Shown here: positions 26,644-35,900 of the stretch, one piece after another | Layout: each line of letters opens with the position of its first letter | How positions within the stretch are numbered: the stretch's first letter is position 1 | Assembly (NCBI GenBank): GCA_902492755.1 | Contig: CABUNB010000005.1 | Location: forward strand, 9,665 to 73,664 | Reading direction: 5' to 3' | Length of the DNA stretch: 64,000 nucleotides | From: an uncultured Collinsella sp. | GTDB lineage: Bacteria > Actinomycetota > Coriobacteriia > Coriobacteriales > Coriobacteriaceae | The notes under the pieces: model-generated | Database searches by the model: none | Told to the model about the DNA's origin: nothing | What the model saw: the letters and a program-made list of their open reading frames with translations, nothing else | Position numbers and translations under genes: made by a program

Positions 26644-27779
26644 AAAGGCTTTCGCTGCAATGGCGCATAACGATTATGACGGCACTGCTCACGTGTGCAG
26701 CATGCGTGCTGACGAACTGCCTGGTCGGCTATACGGGCATGCGCTACATGGATGCCATCGGCAGCGACATCTCGGCCTTTAACGCTGCCAGCGCGGATTC
26801 GCCCCAGGTGTTCGACCCAACGAAAACGGCCCTCGATGACAAGGTCACAATCGTCGTAAACGACGCACAGGAGTCTTTTGGCACGACAGCCTGGTACATC
26901 ACGGCTGGAGTCACACTCCTTGGCGGCGCGCTGGCATACTTTGTGAGCGGCCGTGCACTCAAACCGCTACGGGCTTTTGCAGCCCAGGTTGAGCGTGTGC
27001 AGCCTGACAACCTAAGCGAAATCAGACTCAGTGAAGATGTGCCCACCGAGCTACAACGATGCAGTGCCTCTTTCAATGACATGATCGACCGTCTTGGCGA
27101 AGGGTTCTCTGCACAGCGTCAGTTTACCGGCAACGCCGCACACGAGCTGCGCACCCCGCTCGCCCTTATGCAAGCACAGATTGAACTATTCATCTCCGAG
27201 CACTCCGGTTTGCAACCCGAAACAGCCGAGCTGCTCGGCCTGCTACAAGAACAAACTGAGCGCATGTCTCGAATGACCAAGGTATTGCTCGAGATGAGTG
27301 AGCTCCGCAGTGTCCCTTGCGGGGACGCTGTTGAACTCGGCCCCCTGTCCGAAGAGGTCCTCACCGACCTTGCGCCACTTGCCGAGAATAAGGGCGTAGC
27401 CCTCAATTGTGCTGGAGACGCTTTAGTAATCGGGAGCGACACGCTCCTCTATCGGCTGGTGTTTAACCTGGTCGAAAACGCTATCCGCTATAGCCGCACC
27501 GACTCGAGCGTTACCGTCTCCATCTGCGACAACGACAGCCACGTGTTCCTGCGAGTCGAGGACCAGGGCCCGGGAATACCCAAGCAGTACCGTGAGAGCA
27601 TCTTCCAACCGTTCTTTCGTCTAGACAAATCCCGCAGCAGGGCATACGGCGGCGCAGGACTCGGACTAGCGCTCGTTTGGGAGATTGCAGCTCTTCACGG
27701 TGGCACAGTGGAGGTCGAAACAAGTTCCGAGAACGGGACCGTGATGCTCGTGACCCTCTCAAAGGGGCCCACCACGTGA
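26640..27779 (+). CDS. Two-component sensor histidine kinase
   Basis: 379 residues. Two membrane helices (about 12-31 and 86-104) enclose a short extracellular loop of about 55 residues; a HAMP-like linker follows (SGRALKPLRAFAAQVERV). HisKA carries the phospho-acceptor in NAAHELRTPLAL, and the HATPase has NLVENAIRYS, DQGPGIP and GGAGLGLALV. It is translationally coupled to the response regulator. The small sensor loop suggests sensing of a membrane or envelope signal. Together with its divergent redox operon it may monitor extracytoplasmic thiol state; this is an inference from position. Confidence 0.92.
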   Translation: MKRLSLQWRITIMTALLTCAACVLTNCLVGYTGMRYMDAIGSDISAFNAASADSPQVFDPTKTALDDKVTIVVNDAQESFGTTAWYITAGVTLLGGALAYFVSGRALKPLRAFAAQVERVQPDNLSEIRLSEDVPTELQRCSASFNDMIDRLGEGFSAQRQFTGNAAHELRTPLALMQAQIELFISEHSGLQPETAELLGLLQEQTERMSRMTKVLLEMSELRSVPCGDAVELGPLSEEVLTDLAPLAENKGVALNCAGDALVIGSDTLLYRLVFNLVENAIRYSRTDSSVTVSICDNDSHVFLRVEDQGPGIPKQYRESIFQPFFRLDKSRSRAYGGAGLGLALVWEIAALHGGTVEVETSSENGTVMLVTLSKGPTT

Positions 27780-27813
27780 TCCGACTGTCCAGGAGTCCCA
27801 CTCGACATTGTGA

Positions 27814-28279
27814 AACGCGTCCCAAAACTTGGACATGAGAAATGGGAGACAAGTTCGCATCTATGCCGAGGACGAAGTCCTGGCGGGGATTCAGGATGCG
27901 CAGAGGAAGCTTGCGGCAGAAAACCCCGACAGAGTCGTGACCGTCGGCGGCAACTGTATGGTGTCGCCTGCCCTCTTCGATTACCTGCACGGGAAATACG
28001 AGAACGTTGGAATCGTCTGGATCTATGCGCATCCGGATGTATCCACGCTGAATGATGGCTACCCCCAACGCTCACGCCATGGTACTTGGCAGCCTTTTGG
28101 AACAGGGTGCACCGCAACTCGTTTCGCGGATGCGGCATCCGGTGTTTAAGCCGAGCGATGTCCTGCATGTCGGGCTACAGCAGCTCCACGACTATCAGGA
28201 GGTTTGCTTAAACAAGCATAGGTGTTGCGGTTTTAGCCGATGTCCTCATGGAGGAAAACGACATGCTGGGTCTGTCTGA
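27814..28279 (+). pseudogene. Arginase/ureohydrolase family remnant, frameshifted
   Basis: The frame at 27829 encodes VVTVGGNCMVSPALFDYL and IVWIYAHPDVS, corresponding to the arginase GGDHS and DAHPD motifs (with GNC and YAHPD here). At the run of five Cs (28062-28066) the match shifts to another frame, which continues NAHAMVLGSLLEQGAPQLVS and PSDVLHVGLQ. The N-terminal third and the C-terminal metal-binding part are missing. It lies directly after the kinase gene. Clearly non-functional as it stands. Confidence 0.7.
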
Positions 28280-28322
28280 TTAAAGTCCAACAGTTTCCAT
28301 GAGGCATCTAGCGCGGTAAAAG

Positions 28323-28569
28323 CTAAAGACCCGGGAAACCCCAAACTGTCAACCATCTTTACGGGTGCAAGGGAAACGGGCAAGACAGCCCCCTCTCGCC
28401 CCTATCCGAAACGGCGCTTGAACACGGCTGGATTGCAGCGAATGTCTCCGCCATGCCCGGCATGCTCGAAGATATCATCGAGCACACAAAGGAGGCCGCA
28501 GGCCGTTACCTCTCGCAGCCCCATACACGCGTGAGCGGAGTTCAAGTTGGGCAGCGGGGCGGTTTAGCG
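28323..28569 (+). pseudogene. AAA-type ATPase remnant, copy 1 (N-terminal part)
   Basis: Encodes LSTIFTGARETGKTA, a Walker A motif, then after a frameshift near 28392 WIAANVSAMPGMLEDIIE and YLSQPHTRVSGVQVG. The latter is about 80% identical to the remnant at 43346. The homologous ends suggest two decayed copies of one ATP-binding protein gene. The C-terminal part is missing here; 28570-28783 contains nothing I can identify. Confidence 0.6.
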
Positions 28570-28783
28570 CGCCAATACAATCAAATCGTGCACTTCCATA
28601 GCCTCTCGTCTACGTGGTGTACCGTCGTCTCCCCTTTTATCAGAGTTGGGCGATTTTCAGGCACCCGAGCTGAACTCAAATTGAACTCAACGATGCCTTA
28701 TCGGTCGAGGGCGTCCTAGCGAGAATATACAGAGGCGCACATTTCGCAGGGAACCTCCCATTCGTTATCATATCGGGATGCTG

Positions 28784-29491
28784 TCAAGGCAGCGTCAATG
28801 CGTTCGACCTACACCTTCTCGCTTTTCGAGGCCTCATCTGCAGGACCATCGGAATCGATACGGAATCGATCGGATACCATTCATCCGAAGCAATCACCTT
28901 ATGGAGCATCTGGAGATGCAGGTCGACATAGTGGCAGAACGCCTTGCCGCATTCCACGAGAGGCGCATTGTTTCTCTCGTTGGGCTCGGCTCCAAAATTA
29001 AACTCGACCTCATAGCCCTCCCCAGGCACACCCATGCTCGGCAGAATATCAATGGAGAAGTGGACGAATCCAGACGTCACCTTGTATACATCTTTTACCT
29101 TTGGATCGAACTTCTCGAGTAAGTCTTGAAGTCTTCCATCGGACATCTTCTCACCCGAGAAATCTTTCAGCTTGTTCACAGGCACACCTTGAAACACCTG
29201 CTTGAGAAAGTCATCCTGGTCTTCGGCGGCGAATAATGCGAATGTCCGCAGGCAGACTCCAACCTGTGCGCGGAGAAGCTGGGCGACGCAAACAAGATTC
29301 CTCGACTCGAGCATGGAGATGAATCCGTCTATCAGTCTCATCGCATACTCAGAGGAGGATGCCAGATATAGATCCCATTGGGTAAAGTCGCCGTTCATGA
29401 AGGGAATCACTGCATTGCGCTCGGCGACTCTCAAGGCACTCAGGCTTTGTTCTATTTTCTCAGCTTCTTGTTTGAACTGTTCGCTATCCAA
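28784..29491 (-). CDS. Hypothetical protein, helical
   Basis: 235 residues, not recognised. A TTG start at 29491 with GGGGG four to five bases upstream is the best candidate. The N-terminal 45 residues look like an amphipathic helix (EQFKQEAEKIEQSLSALRV), and the rest is predicted mostly helical with RLIDGFISMLESRNLV and KVTSGFVHFSIDILPS. No membrane segment or signal peptide is visible. It stands alone among decayed genes, and its base composition is lower in GC than its neighbours, which suggests transfer. No function is proposed. Confidence 0.6.
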   Translation of the reverse strand: MDSEQFKQEAEKIEQSLSALRVAERNAVIPFMNGDFTQWDLYLASSSEYAMRLIDGFISMLESRNLVCVAQLLRAQVGVCLRTFALFAAEDQDDFLKQVFQGVPVNKLKDFSGEKMSDGRLQDLLEKFDPKVKDVYKVTSGFVHFSIDILPSMGVPGEGYEVEFNFGAEPNERNNAPLVECGKAFCHYVDLHLQMLHKVIASDEWYPIDSVSIPMVLQMRPRKARRCRSNALTLP

Positions 29492-29647
29492 AATGCCCCC
29501 AAATGCCGGCTTCTCAACAAATCAAAAAAGCAGGAGAGACAGAGATTAGGTTCCTGCTCCACTGAACCCGCGCTTCCAGTCGAGACACTCCTCCTCGAAG
29601 ATCTCCCCAGAGTCCCGTCTCTCGCGCCCCTCACGGAACTGTCCATA

Positions 29648-29743
29648 TCAGTGTAGCCAATCCAAGCACAGCCCCACCGCACGGCCCAGTCGCTTCCGGT
29701 CCTGCGTGGCCCCGTGAAGGCGGAAGGGCGTGGTTGTCGTCAT
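29648..29743 (-). CDS. Very small ORF with good ribosome site
   Basis: 31 codons, with GAGGAGAAAGGAA upstream of the ATG. The last codons (GRAVGLCLDW) and the underlying DNA resemble the 3' end of the small CXXC gene at 25732, but the second cysteine is replaced by Trp. It could be a decayed relative or a chance frame. Nothing else is recognised between 29492 and 29904. Confidence 0.25.
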   Translation of the reverse strand: MTTTTPFRLHGATQDRKRLGRAVGLCLDWLH

Positions 29744-29904
29744 CGCGTTCCTTTCTCCTCATACCTTTTTGGGCATGCGTCACGGGCCCCCGCGCGGCGC
29801 TGAGAGCGAATCGGCGCAGGCTTGGGGCCAGTTGCGTAGAGGTTGAGGTTCGGGTTTCGCCGGCTTACGCAGCTTGGCGGGCAGAGCGCCCGGGCTCGCT
29901 GCGC

Positions 29905-30159
29905 CTAGGGCGCGGCGGGATCCGCGACGCCGGAGGTGTCGATCTCGCCCAGATTGGCGAGCTGCTCGATGAGGGGGAGGCCCATCGGGTCGTCCACCTC
30001 GACGCCGCCGAGCACGATGGTGCTGTCGCGTGTGTCTATTTGGGTTGTGAACACGGCCGGGTCGAAACCCGAAGCGATAAAGCCAATGCCCGCGAGGACA
30101 ACACCCGCGGCAACGAGCCCGCCCGCCACGGTGAGGTAGATCTTCTTCGCACTGGTCAT
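29905..30159 (-). CDS. Small single-pass membrane protein in PadR/HAAS operon
   Basis: 84 residues. AAGGAG lies eight bases before ATG 30159. A basic start (MTSAKK) leads into one membrane helix (about 9-31, VAGGLVAAGVVLAGIGFIAS), and the remaining half is acidic and probably external. It is the last gene of an operon behind PadR and the HAAS-domain protein, where small anchor or DUF4097-like proteins are usual. It is shorter than a normal DUF4097 protein and may represent only its anchor portion. The C-terminus (GVADPAAP) is intact with a stop. Confidence 0.65.
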   Translation of the reverse strand: MTSAKKIYLTVAGGLVAAGVVLAGIGFIASGFDPAVFTTQIDTRDSTIVLGGVEVDDPMGLPLIEQLANLGEIDTSGVADPAAP

Positions 30160-30174
30160 GGTACTCACTCCTTT

Positions 30175-30798
30175 CTACGCCGCGAGATGCGCGGCAGCGC
30201 CGCCCTTCTCGCCCTTACCCTTCCAGAAGGGCGAGGCGGCCTTCCTCGCCCAGAGCGCCGAGAGGCGCGCAATTTGTTTTGAGGCTGCCCAAGCGCCAGC
30301 ACCAACGAAGAGCGCCACGCCGACGAGGCCGAGCCCCACGCCCGCCGAGGCGAGGGCGTACGGGAAGTGGCCGATGATGACGCCGCTTACGGCAAGCAGG
30401 AGCCCAACTACGCCCACGCCCCCGAGTGCCACCGCGACGATCCACACGCAGAGCGCCAGCACCCAGATGCAGATATAGACCGTGACGGCCACGGCGGCGA
30501 AGGCGGCGAGCAGCGGCACCCACACCGGGGAGCCCACGATGGCCAGCACCCACAGCAGCGCGGTGCTGCGCCGGCGCGTCCTCGCGATCGCGCGCGGCAC
30601 GGCGGGCAGGTCGTCGAGCGTGGCCTCCGCCACCTCGCCGGGCGTGCCCATGGCGGCCACGGCCTCCTCCTCGCTCATACCGTCCTCCATGCGGTCGGCG
30701 ATGGCCTCCGCATAGAACGCCTTGGTCTCCTCCACCTGCTCGGCCGGCAGGCAGGCGAGCAGCTCGCCCAACCGGCCCAGAAACTCATCGCGCGTCAT
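30175..30798 (-). CDS. HAAS (DUF1700) domain membrane protein
   Basis: 207 residues. The N-terminal HAAS signature is clear: MTRDEFLGRLGELL, AFYAEAIADRMEDGMSEEEA, VAAMGTPGEVA. The rest has three or four membrane helices. Such proteins occur downstream of PadR regulators and are thought to act with them in envelope responses. The ATG at 30798 overlaps the end of the padR-like gene by 14 bases, so translation is probably coupled. The small membrane protein at 29905 follows after 15 bp. Confidence 0.85.
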   Translation of the reverse strand: MTRDEFLGRLGELLACLPAEQVEETKAFYAEAIADRMEDGMSEEEAVAAMGTPGEVAEATLDDLPAVPRAIARTRRRSTALLWVLAIVGSPVWVPLLAAFAAVAVTVYICIWVLALCVWIVAVALGGVGVVGLLLAVSGVIIGHFPYALASAGVGLGLVGVALFVGAGAWAASKQIARLSALWARKAASPFWKGKGEKGGAAAHLAA

Positions 30799-31105
30799 GG
30801 TGCGCCTCCTCAACGTATGCGTAAATCTCCCGTACGGACGGCCACTCGGCCAGGAACTCCTCGATGCGCGCTCGTCCGTCGTCCGTGATGCGGTAGTACC
30901 GGCGCAGCCGCCCGTTGTGCTCGGCGGAGCGCGCCGTGATGCACCCGGCCTTCTCCAGGCGCTTGAGCAGCGGGTAGAGCGTCGACTCCGTGAGTCCCAT
31001 GCTCGCCGGTACGTCCTTCACGATCTGGTAGCCGTAGGACTCCTCGCCGGAGACGGCCGCGAGCACGCAGGCCTCCAGGAAGCCGCGCTTCATCTGTGCC
31101 TCCAT
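30785..31105 (-). CDS. PadR family transcriptional regulator
   Basis: 106 residues. The winged helix is typical: KRGFLEACVLAAVSGEESYG, then SMGLTESTLYPLLKRLEKAG and NGRLRRYYRIT. AGGAGG sits seven bases before ATG 31105; longer in-frame starts extend into the operator. It heads a three-gene operon with the HAAS protein and a small membrane protein. The palindrome at 31126 suggests autoregulation, as is usual for the family. Confidence 0.9.
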   Translation of the reverse strand: MEAQMKRGFLEACVLAAVSGEESYGYQIVKDVPASMGLTESTLYPLLKRLEKAGCITARSAEHNGRLRRYYRITDDGRARIEEFLAEWPSVREIYAYVEEAHHDAR

Positions 31106-31125
31106 CCGCACACCTCCTCTCGTCA

Positions 31126-31148
31126 TATACTGTGCTATACACACTATA
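31126..31148. promoter_or_regulatory. Putative PadR operator
   Basis: TATACTGTG-CTATA-CACACTATA, a 9-5-9 inverted repeat with one mismatch, 20 bp upstream of the PadR start. Spacing and AT-rich arms fit PadR-type binding sites. Confidence 0.55.
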
Positions 31149-31237
31149 CGATGCAAGGTATTAGACGTCAACTCTCATCGCGAAGGTTCTCCGGCCCCTG
31201 CGCGCTGCGAACGTGATGTCGCGGGACGGTTGGCATT

Positions 31238-31618
31238 ATGCATGAAACGTCAAGTAACGCTCTTTTGATCCACTTCCACTCGGCCCCATATGCCTTGCAC
31301 AACGCCCCCTTCGACCTCGGAATCAAGAGAGCCGCTAGGCTGGACATGCCGGACGGTAAGGTCCTGGACGCCATGGTGGACTTCTCCGATGCCATGGGGG
31401 TCACGGGTCTACGCCGATGGAGGCCCACACACGCGGCAGGGCTCGCCCGTCACCGCTGGTCGCCGGACAGTCCCCACGCCTCGCTCGCCAACGCGCAGGC
31501 GACAGCAGCAGTCCAGCGCTGGCTGGAGACGCCGGAATGCCCAGAAGATGCGTTTCCCATCGCTGCGGCAGAGCTTTTTGTAGGGGCGGCAATTTTTCCT
31601 AATGTCGAGGTCAGCTAG
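31238..31618 (+). CDS. Hypothetical ORF, possibly a remnant
   Basis: 126 codons from an ATG at 31238 with no good ribosome site. The product (LLIHFHSAPYALHNAPFD, VLDAMVDFSDAMGVTGLRRW) matches no family I recognise. It ends shortly before the LuxR-type regulator and is on the same strand, so it may be an unrelated small gene, an N-terminal remnant of a longer regulator, or a chance frame. No convincing minus-strand gene overlaps it. Confidence 0.3.
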   Translation: MHETSSNALLIHFHSAPYALHNAPFDLGIKRAARLDMPDGKVLDAMVDFSDAMGVTGLRRWRPTHAAGLARHRWSPDSPHASLANAQATAAVQRWLETPECPEDAFPIAAAELFVGAAIFPNVEVS

Positions 31619-31761
31619 GCTTCAGTAGCCACCTTGGGAGCATCGCCAATAGACTCTTCCTTTATACGTTCGGCATAATCGTAGGCGATACCCACAAATT
31701 CCAGTCCCGAGCAACAGGAGTACAATTGCTGCTATTGTTGCCGGCTGTTGGGAGATGGAAG

Positions 31762-32766
31762 ATGGACTGCGATGGCTACCCATGCGTTCCCATGCCGTTG
31801 ATGTGCACTGCCTTTGTGCCGGGGCAGATTGACGCTGCGGTTGCAGGCATTTCCGACCCCGATTCGCGCGCCATTGCCACGGCAGAAGCGCTGTACTTTC
31901 GCGGACAGGCCACCCTCGCCGCCGAGACAGCACGCCCCCATCTTGACGCCACCGACCCCGCACTGCGCTATTCCGCATGCTTTATCTGCGGATATGCCAG
32001 TCTGTCGCTCAACCGTATCGCCGATGCCCGCCGTTGCCTTGCGGGCATCCTCGATACGCCAACTGACGAGGAATCGCCCGCCGTCCACGCCACGCATATC
32101 CTGTTCGCCTCGGCCGCGAGCGTCCTGCTGCACTTGCCTTCCCCGTATTCCGCCGAAGAGTTTTATCCGCTTGCGGCGCATCTGCCCGAAGGCCTGCGCC
32201 TGTTCGCCAGCTACGTGATGGCGCATGCCCTGTACCTGCGCGGCGAATATGGCCGCAGTCTGGGCATGGCGGAAAACGCCCTGATCATGAAACAGGGAAG
32301 TTATCCCATCTCGGAACTGTTCCTGCACCTGGCAGCTTCCATGGCATGCATGAGCCTCAAGGACATCGACGCCGCAAAAACGCACTTCGGAGCTGCTTGG
32401 AACATTGCGCGCCCCGACGGCCTCATCGAGCTCATCGGCGAGCACCACGGCCTTTTACAGGGGCTCATCGAGGCGTGCCTAAAAACGCAATACCCTGACG
32501 ACTTCGCGCACATCATCGAGATCACATACCGCTTCAGCTACGGCTGGCGGCGCATCCACAACCCCGATTCGGGCGAGGACGTGGCTGACGACCTGACGAC
32601 TACAGAGTTCACCATGGCCATGCTCGCCTGCCGCGGATGGACCAACGCCGAAATCGCACGCCATATGGGAGTATCGCCGGGCACTGTCAAAAACCGCCTA
32701 TCCAGTGTGTATGCAAAGCTTGGCATCGGCACGCGCACCGAACTGGTCGCGCATATGCTGCGTTAG
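31762..32766 (+). CDS. LuxR-type transcriptional regulator with helical repeat domain
   Basis: 334 residues. The first 260 residues are Ala/Leu-rich and repeat-like (RGQATLAAETARPHLDA, YASLSLNRIADARRCLAG), fitting TPR-like helices. The C-terminal LuxR helix-turn-helix is clear: LTTTEFTMAMLACRGWTNAE, then GVSPGTVKNRLSSVYAKLGI. GGGAGATGGAAG precedes ATG 31762; TTG starts upstream are possible. No ATPase domain is present, unlike MalT. It lies 156 bp before the large surface protein gene on the same strand, which it may control. Confidence 0.8.
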   Translation: MDCDGYPCVPMPLMCTAFVPGQIDAAVAGISDPDSRAIATAEALYFRGQATLAAETARPHLDATDPALRYSACFICGYASLSLNRIADARRCLAGILDTPTDEESPAVHATHILFASAASVLLHLPSPYSAEEFYPLAAHLPEGLRLFASYVMAHALYLRGEYGRSLGMAENALIMKQGSYPISELFLHLAASMACMSLKDIDAAKTHFGAAWNIARPDGLIELIGEHHGLLQGLIEACLKTQYPDDFAHIIEITYRFSYGWRRIHNPDSGEDVADDLTTTEFTMAMLACRGWTNAEIARHMGVSPGTVKNRLSSVYAKLGIGTRTELVAHMLR

Positions 32767-32922
32767 CGGCCAGACTGCCTAGCGCAGCATGCGCGCTCCG
32801 GAGCCCCGGCGCTTCACTCGCTCAAATTGGACATTTTGGCCCCCGGACGGCACTACCGCCACGGGGCGCCTTCTCGCAAAATTGGATTATTTCCACCGAT
32901 ATTTGCGGGATGGGAGCCCAAG

Positions 32923-35900
32923 ATGCTTGATCGCCGTTCGTTACTTGTCGCCGGAGCGTCCTCGTTAGCGAGCATTATGTTGCCTCGCGTGCCGGGAAGC
33001 GAAAATGCCTTCCTGCTGCCGTTCACGCCCACCGCGGCCTATGCCGACGAAGAAGACCCCTTCAAGGTCCTGGTGCTCTCGCGCACCATGTTCGGCGTGG
33101 TGGTGGTCGACGTCGCCAACAAGAATACGCCTATCGCAGGCGCCAAGGTCACGCTCACGTCGCGCTACGCCGCAGGCAAGCAGCTCGCCGCCACGACCGA
33201 TGAAGAAGGCACGGCCATCTTTGAGGTCGCCCCTCTTTCGGAAGGCTACGTGGACGAGGCAACGCTTCTCGACGCGTACGACTTTAACGGCGGCATCTCC
33301 ATTAGCATGGCGGGCTACCGCGATGTCGAGATTCCCCTTGCGCGTATCCAGGGCGGCACCGCCATAACCGCACCCACACGTCCGCTCTCCGATGGCGAGC
33401 CGTACTTCCGCCAGCTCACGTTCGACGAATGGGACATCCAGTACGCCGACGCCACGTTTATGGCAATGCCAGCGGACGAAGCGGCAAACGACCAGCCCGA
33501 CACGCACGCTTTTACCGTGCAGGCTCATCTGCCGCAGGGCGGGCAGGCAACATTGCATATCAATAAAGTGATGCCCGCTGCGGGCAGCTCAACCGAAACC
33601 GTCACGCAGATTGGTCAGATCAAGGCCAGCGCATCGGGCGTGGACAATCTGGCGACATTCACGCTGGAAGACAAGTTCCTCGATGCAGCGTCGAGCCTTC
33701 TGGAAGAAGGATGCAAGTTGCGCTTTGTCCTCGACTACCAGGGCAAGACCTACACACTCTCCTCCCCCATGGCCGTTGTCACTGCGCCGGCCGCAAAGGC
33801 AGAATCGGGCTCGACCACTATCGTCCCCACTACCATGGACCAAGAGATCACTCCGTTTGATTTCCCCGCGGCGTTTCCCGGCATCGGCGGCAATAAGTTC
33901 ACGTGCTGGATGCCCACATTTCCGATCCTCTTCGATTTCTCGTTTGCTGGATACGTGCTGTTTGGCGGAGGATACAAACCAGCCAGCTATATGAACGATT
34001 CGGGCAATCCGGATCCGGAGTACTGGAAGAAGTCGCCGCGCGAGTCGGGCGCCAAGCAGGCAAACCGCTACCTCGACGAGATGGAGGGGAAGTGGAATCA
34101 GTACAAGAGTATGAGTGCCGGTTCGGGCACCGACCCAAGAAACACCAAGCTCCTTCGCCACCATTGCACGCCGCTGTTCACGATGGATATCGCCACACAG
34201 CTGTACGGCTCGCTCGCCTACGATTGGGTGGGCAAAACCTGGGGTGACAACAACGACCCCGCATACGGCAATATCAAGGCCCTCTTCCAGGTAAGAACCG
34301 ACCTCAATTGGACCGAGCAGTTTACCCTAGGACCGGTGCCGTTTTTCCTAAACGTCAACCCCTGGGTGCTGGCAAAACTGGCGCTCGCCGTGGGTGCCCA
34401 CACGCACGGCAGCGGCGCGGCGTTTTTTAAAAACATATCGCTCGACTATTCAAACACCTCGGGCTCATTCACCATCCAGATCGGGCTTGCCGTCACCTTT
34501 GGCGCCGGCGTTGCAGGCGTCGCTTCGTCTGCCGTGCGCGGCGCCGCATCCCTCACGCTGTTCATTGGGTACGAGAAGGCAGATGGACACCAGCTTCCGC
34601 GGCTGCGTGTAGGTGCAGACGTCGATGTCGATGTGATACTCCAGTTCGTAATGTTCAAGTGGACCACCAAGGCTTGGTCGGGGTCGTGGCCCACACTCAT
34701 CGATTCGTGGAATATGTCGGTGAACAATGGCGACCAGTATGTGCTCCAGCGCTCTGAGCTCGCATTGGGTGGAGATACGCCCTACACGCTGGATGCCCGC
34801 TTCGGCACGCCCGGCAACGCCGAGGCAGGTGGTGTGCCGCAGTTTATCGCGTCGGCCACCATCGTCACCAACGCCGAGCTGCTCGCACGCGCCGAGGTTA
34901 AGGCCACTGCCGTAAACGTCGCGCCCGTCGTGCGCGATTGGGACCGATCGGTCGCGCGCATTGAGCTCGAGGCAGATGCAGAAAGCGACGACACGGGACA
35001 GATCGAGCATTTCGTCCATGCACTGATAGGGAACGACGAAAACGCCGCGCCGATGTACGAGTACACCTATATCGGGCAGGCGACGAACGCTGTTGCGGAC
35101 CCCAACGCCAATTCTGCCGGTGTATCGGAGGACGAGCGTGGCGGCATCAAACCCTCGAGCGACAACGTACTGTTTACTGGCGTGCTCAGCGAAGCTCACA
35201 TGAAACTGGCAATTATCGCCGGCGTAGAATGCCTGTTCCGCATCGCCTCGGTGCGCTACGGCGACAATGGCCGCTCGCGCCTGGTGGTGCACGCAAAGGC
35301 AAACGGCACGTGGTCCGCTCCCACGCCCGTGGACTTCCCCCTTGGCTTTGGCGAGGGCGACGTGGAGCGCGACGGCATATACGATTACGACTTCGACGTG
35401 GTGGAATATACGGACGGAAGAGGAAACCAGGACGCCTACGTGCTGCTGGTCTCGGGCGAGCGCCGCGACGGCGACAACACCCTTTTCGATGTGGCGAGCA
35501 CATCCGGCATACTGTCCGTTGTGCGCCTGCGCATAAGCAACGGCGGAGTTCGCGTGGTGTCGCATACGTCATGGCGCAGCATTTCGCGCGGCCGCCTGCA
35601 AGAGGATGGCTACCATTGCCTGCAGTGCCCACGCATCACGGTGGGCAAGACGCTGGTCGACGGGCGCCTGTCGGGTGCCTACCTCCACCGCCGCGGAGCC
35701 ACCGCAGAGAAGGCGCTCGGCAGCGAGGCTGAGGTTGCGCTGGAGTGCTTTACCCTGTGGTCGGACGTTTCGGGCGACAGCCTGACGTTCCGCCAAGTTC
35801 TCCGCTTTCCGCAAGCACCGTCGAGTATCGAGCTGGGCGAGCCCGAGAATATCAACGGCAAAATGGTGACGCCCGTTGCGTACGAGACCGCAGACGGTTG

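Noticed and set aside
27790..27812. CCCACTCGAC sequence resembling the guaA-like ends
   Set aside because: It matches ten bases in the right orientation but lacks the stop codon (GAGTGGGAC), so it may be chance; not counted in the array.
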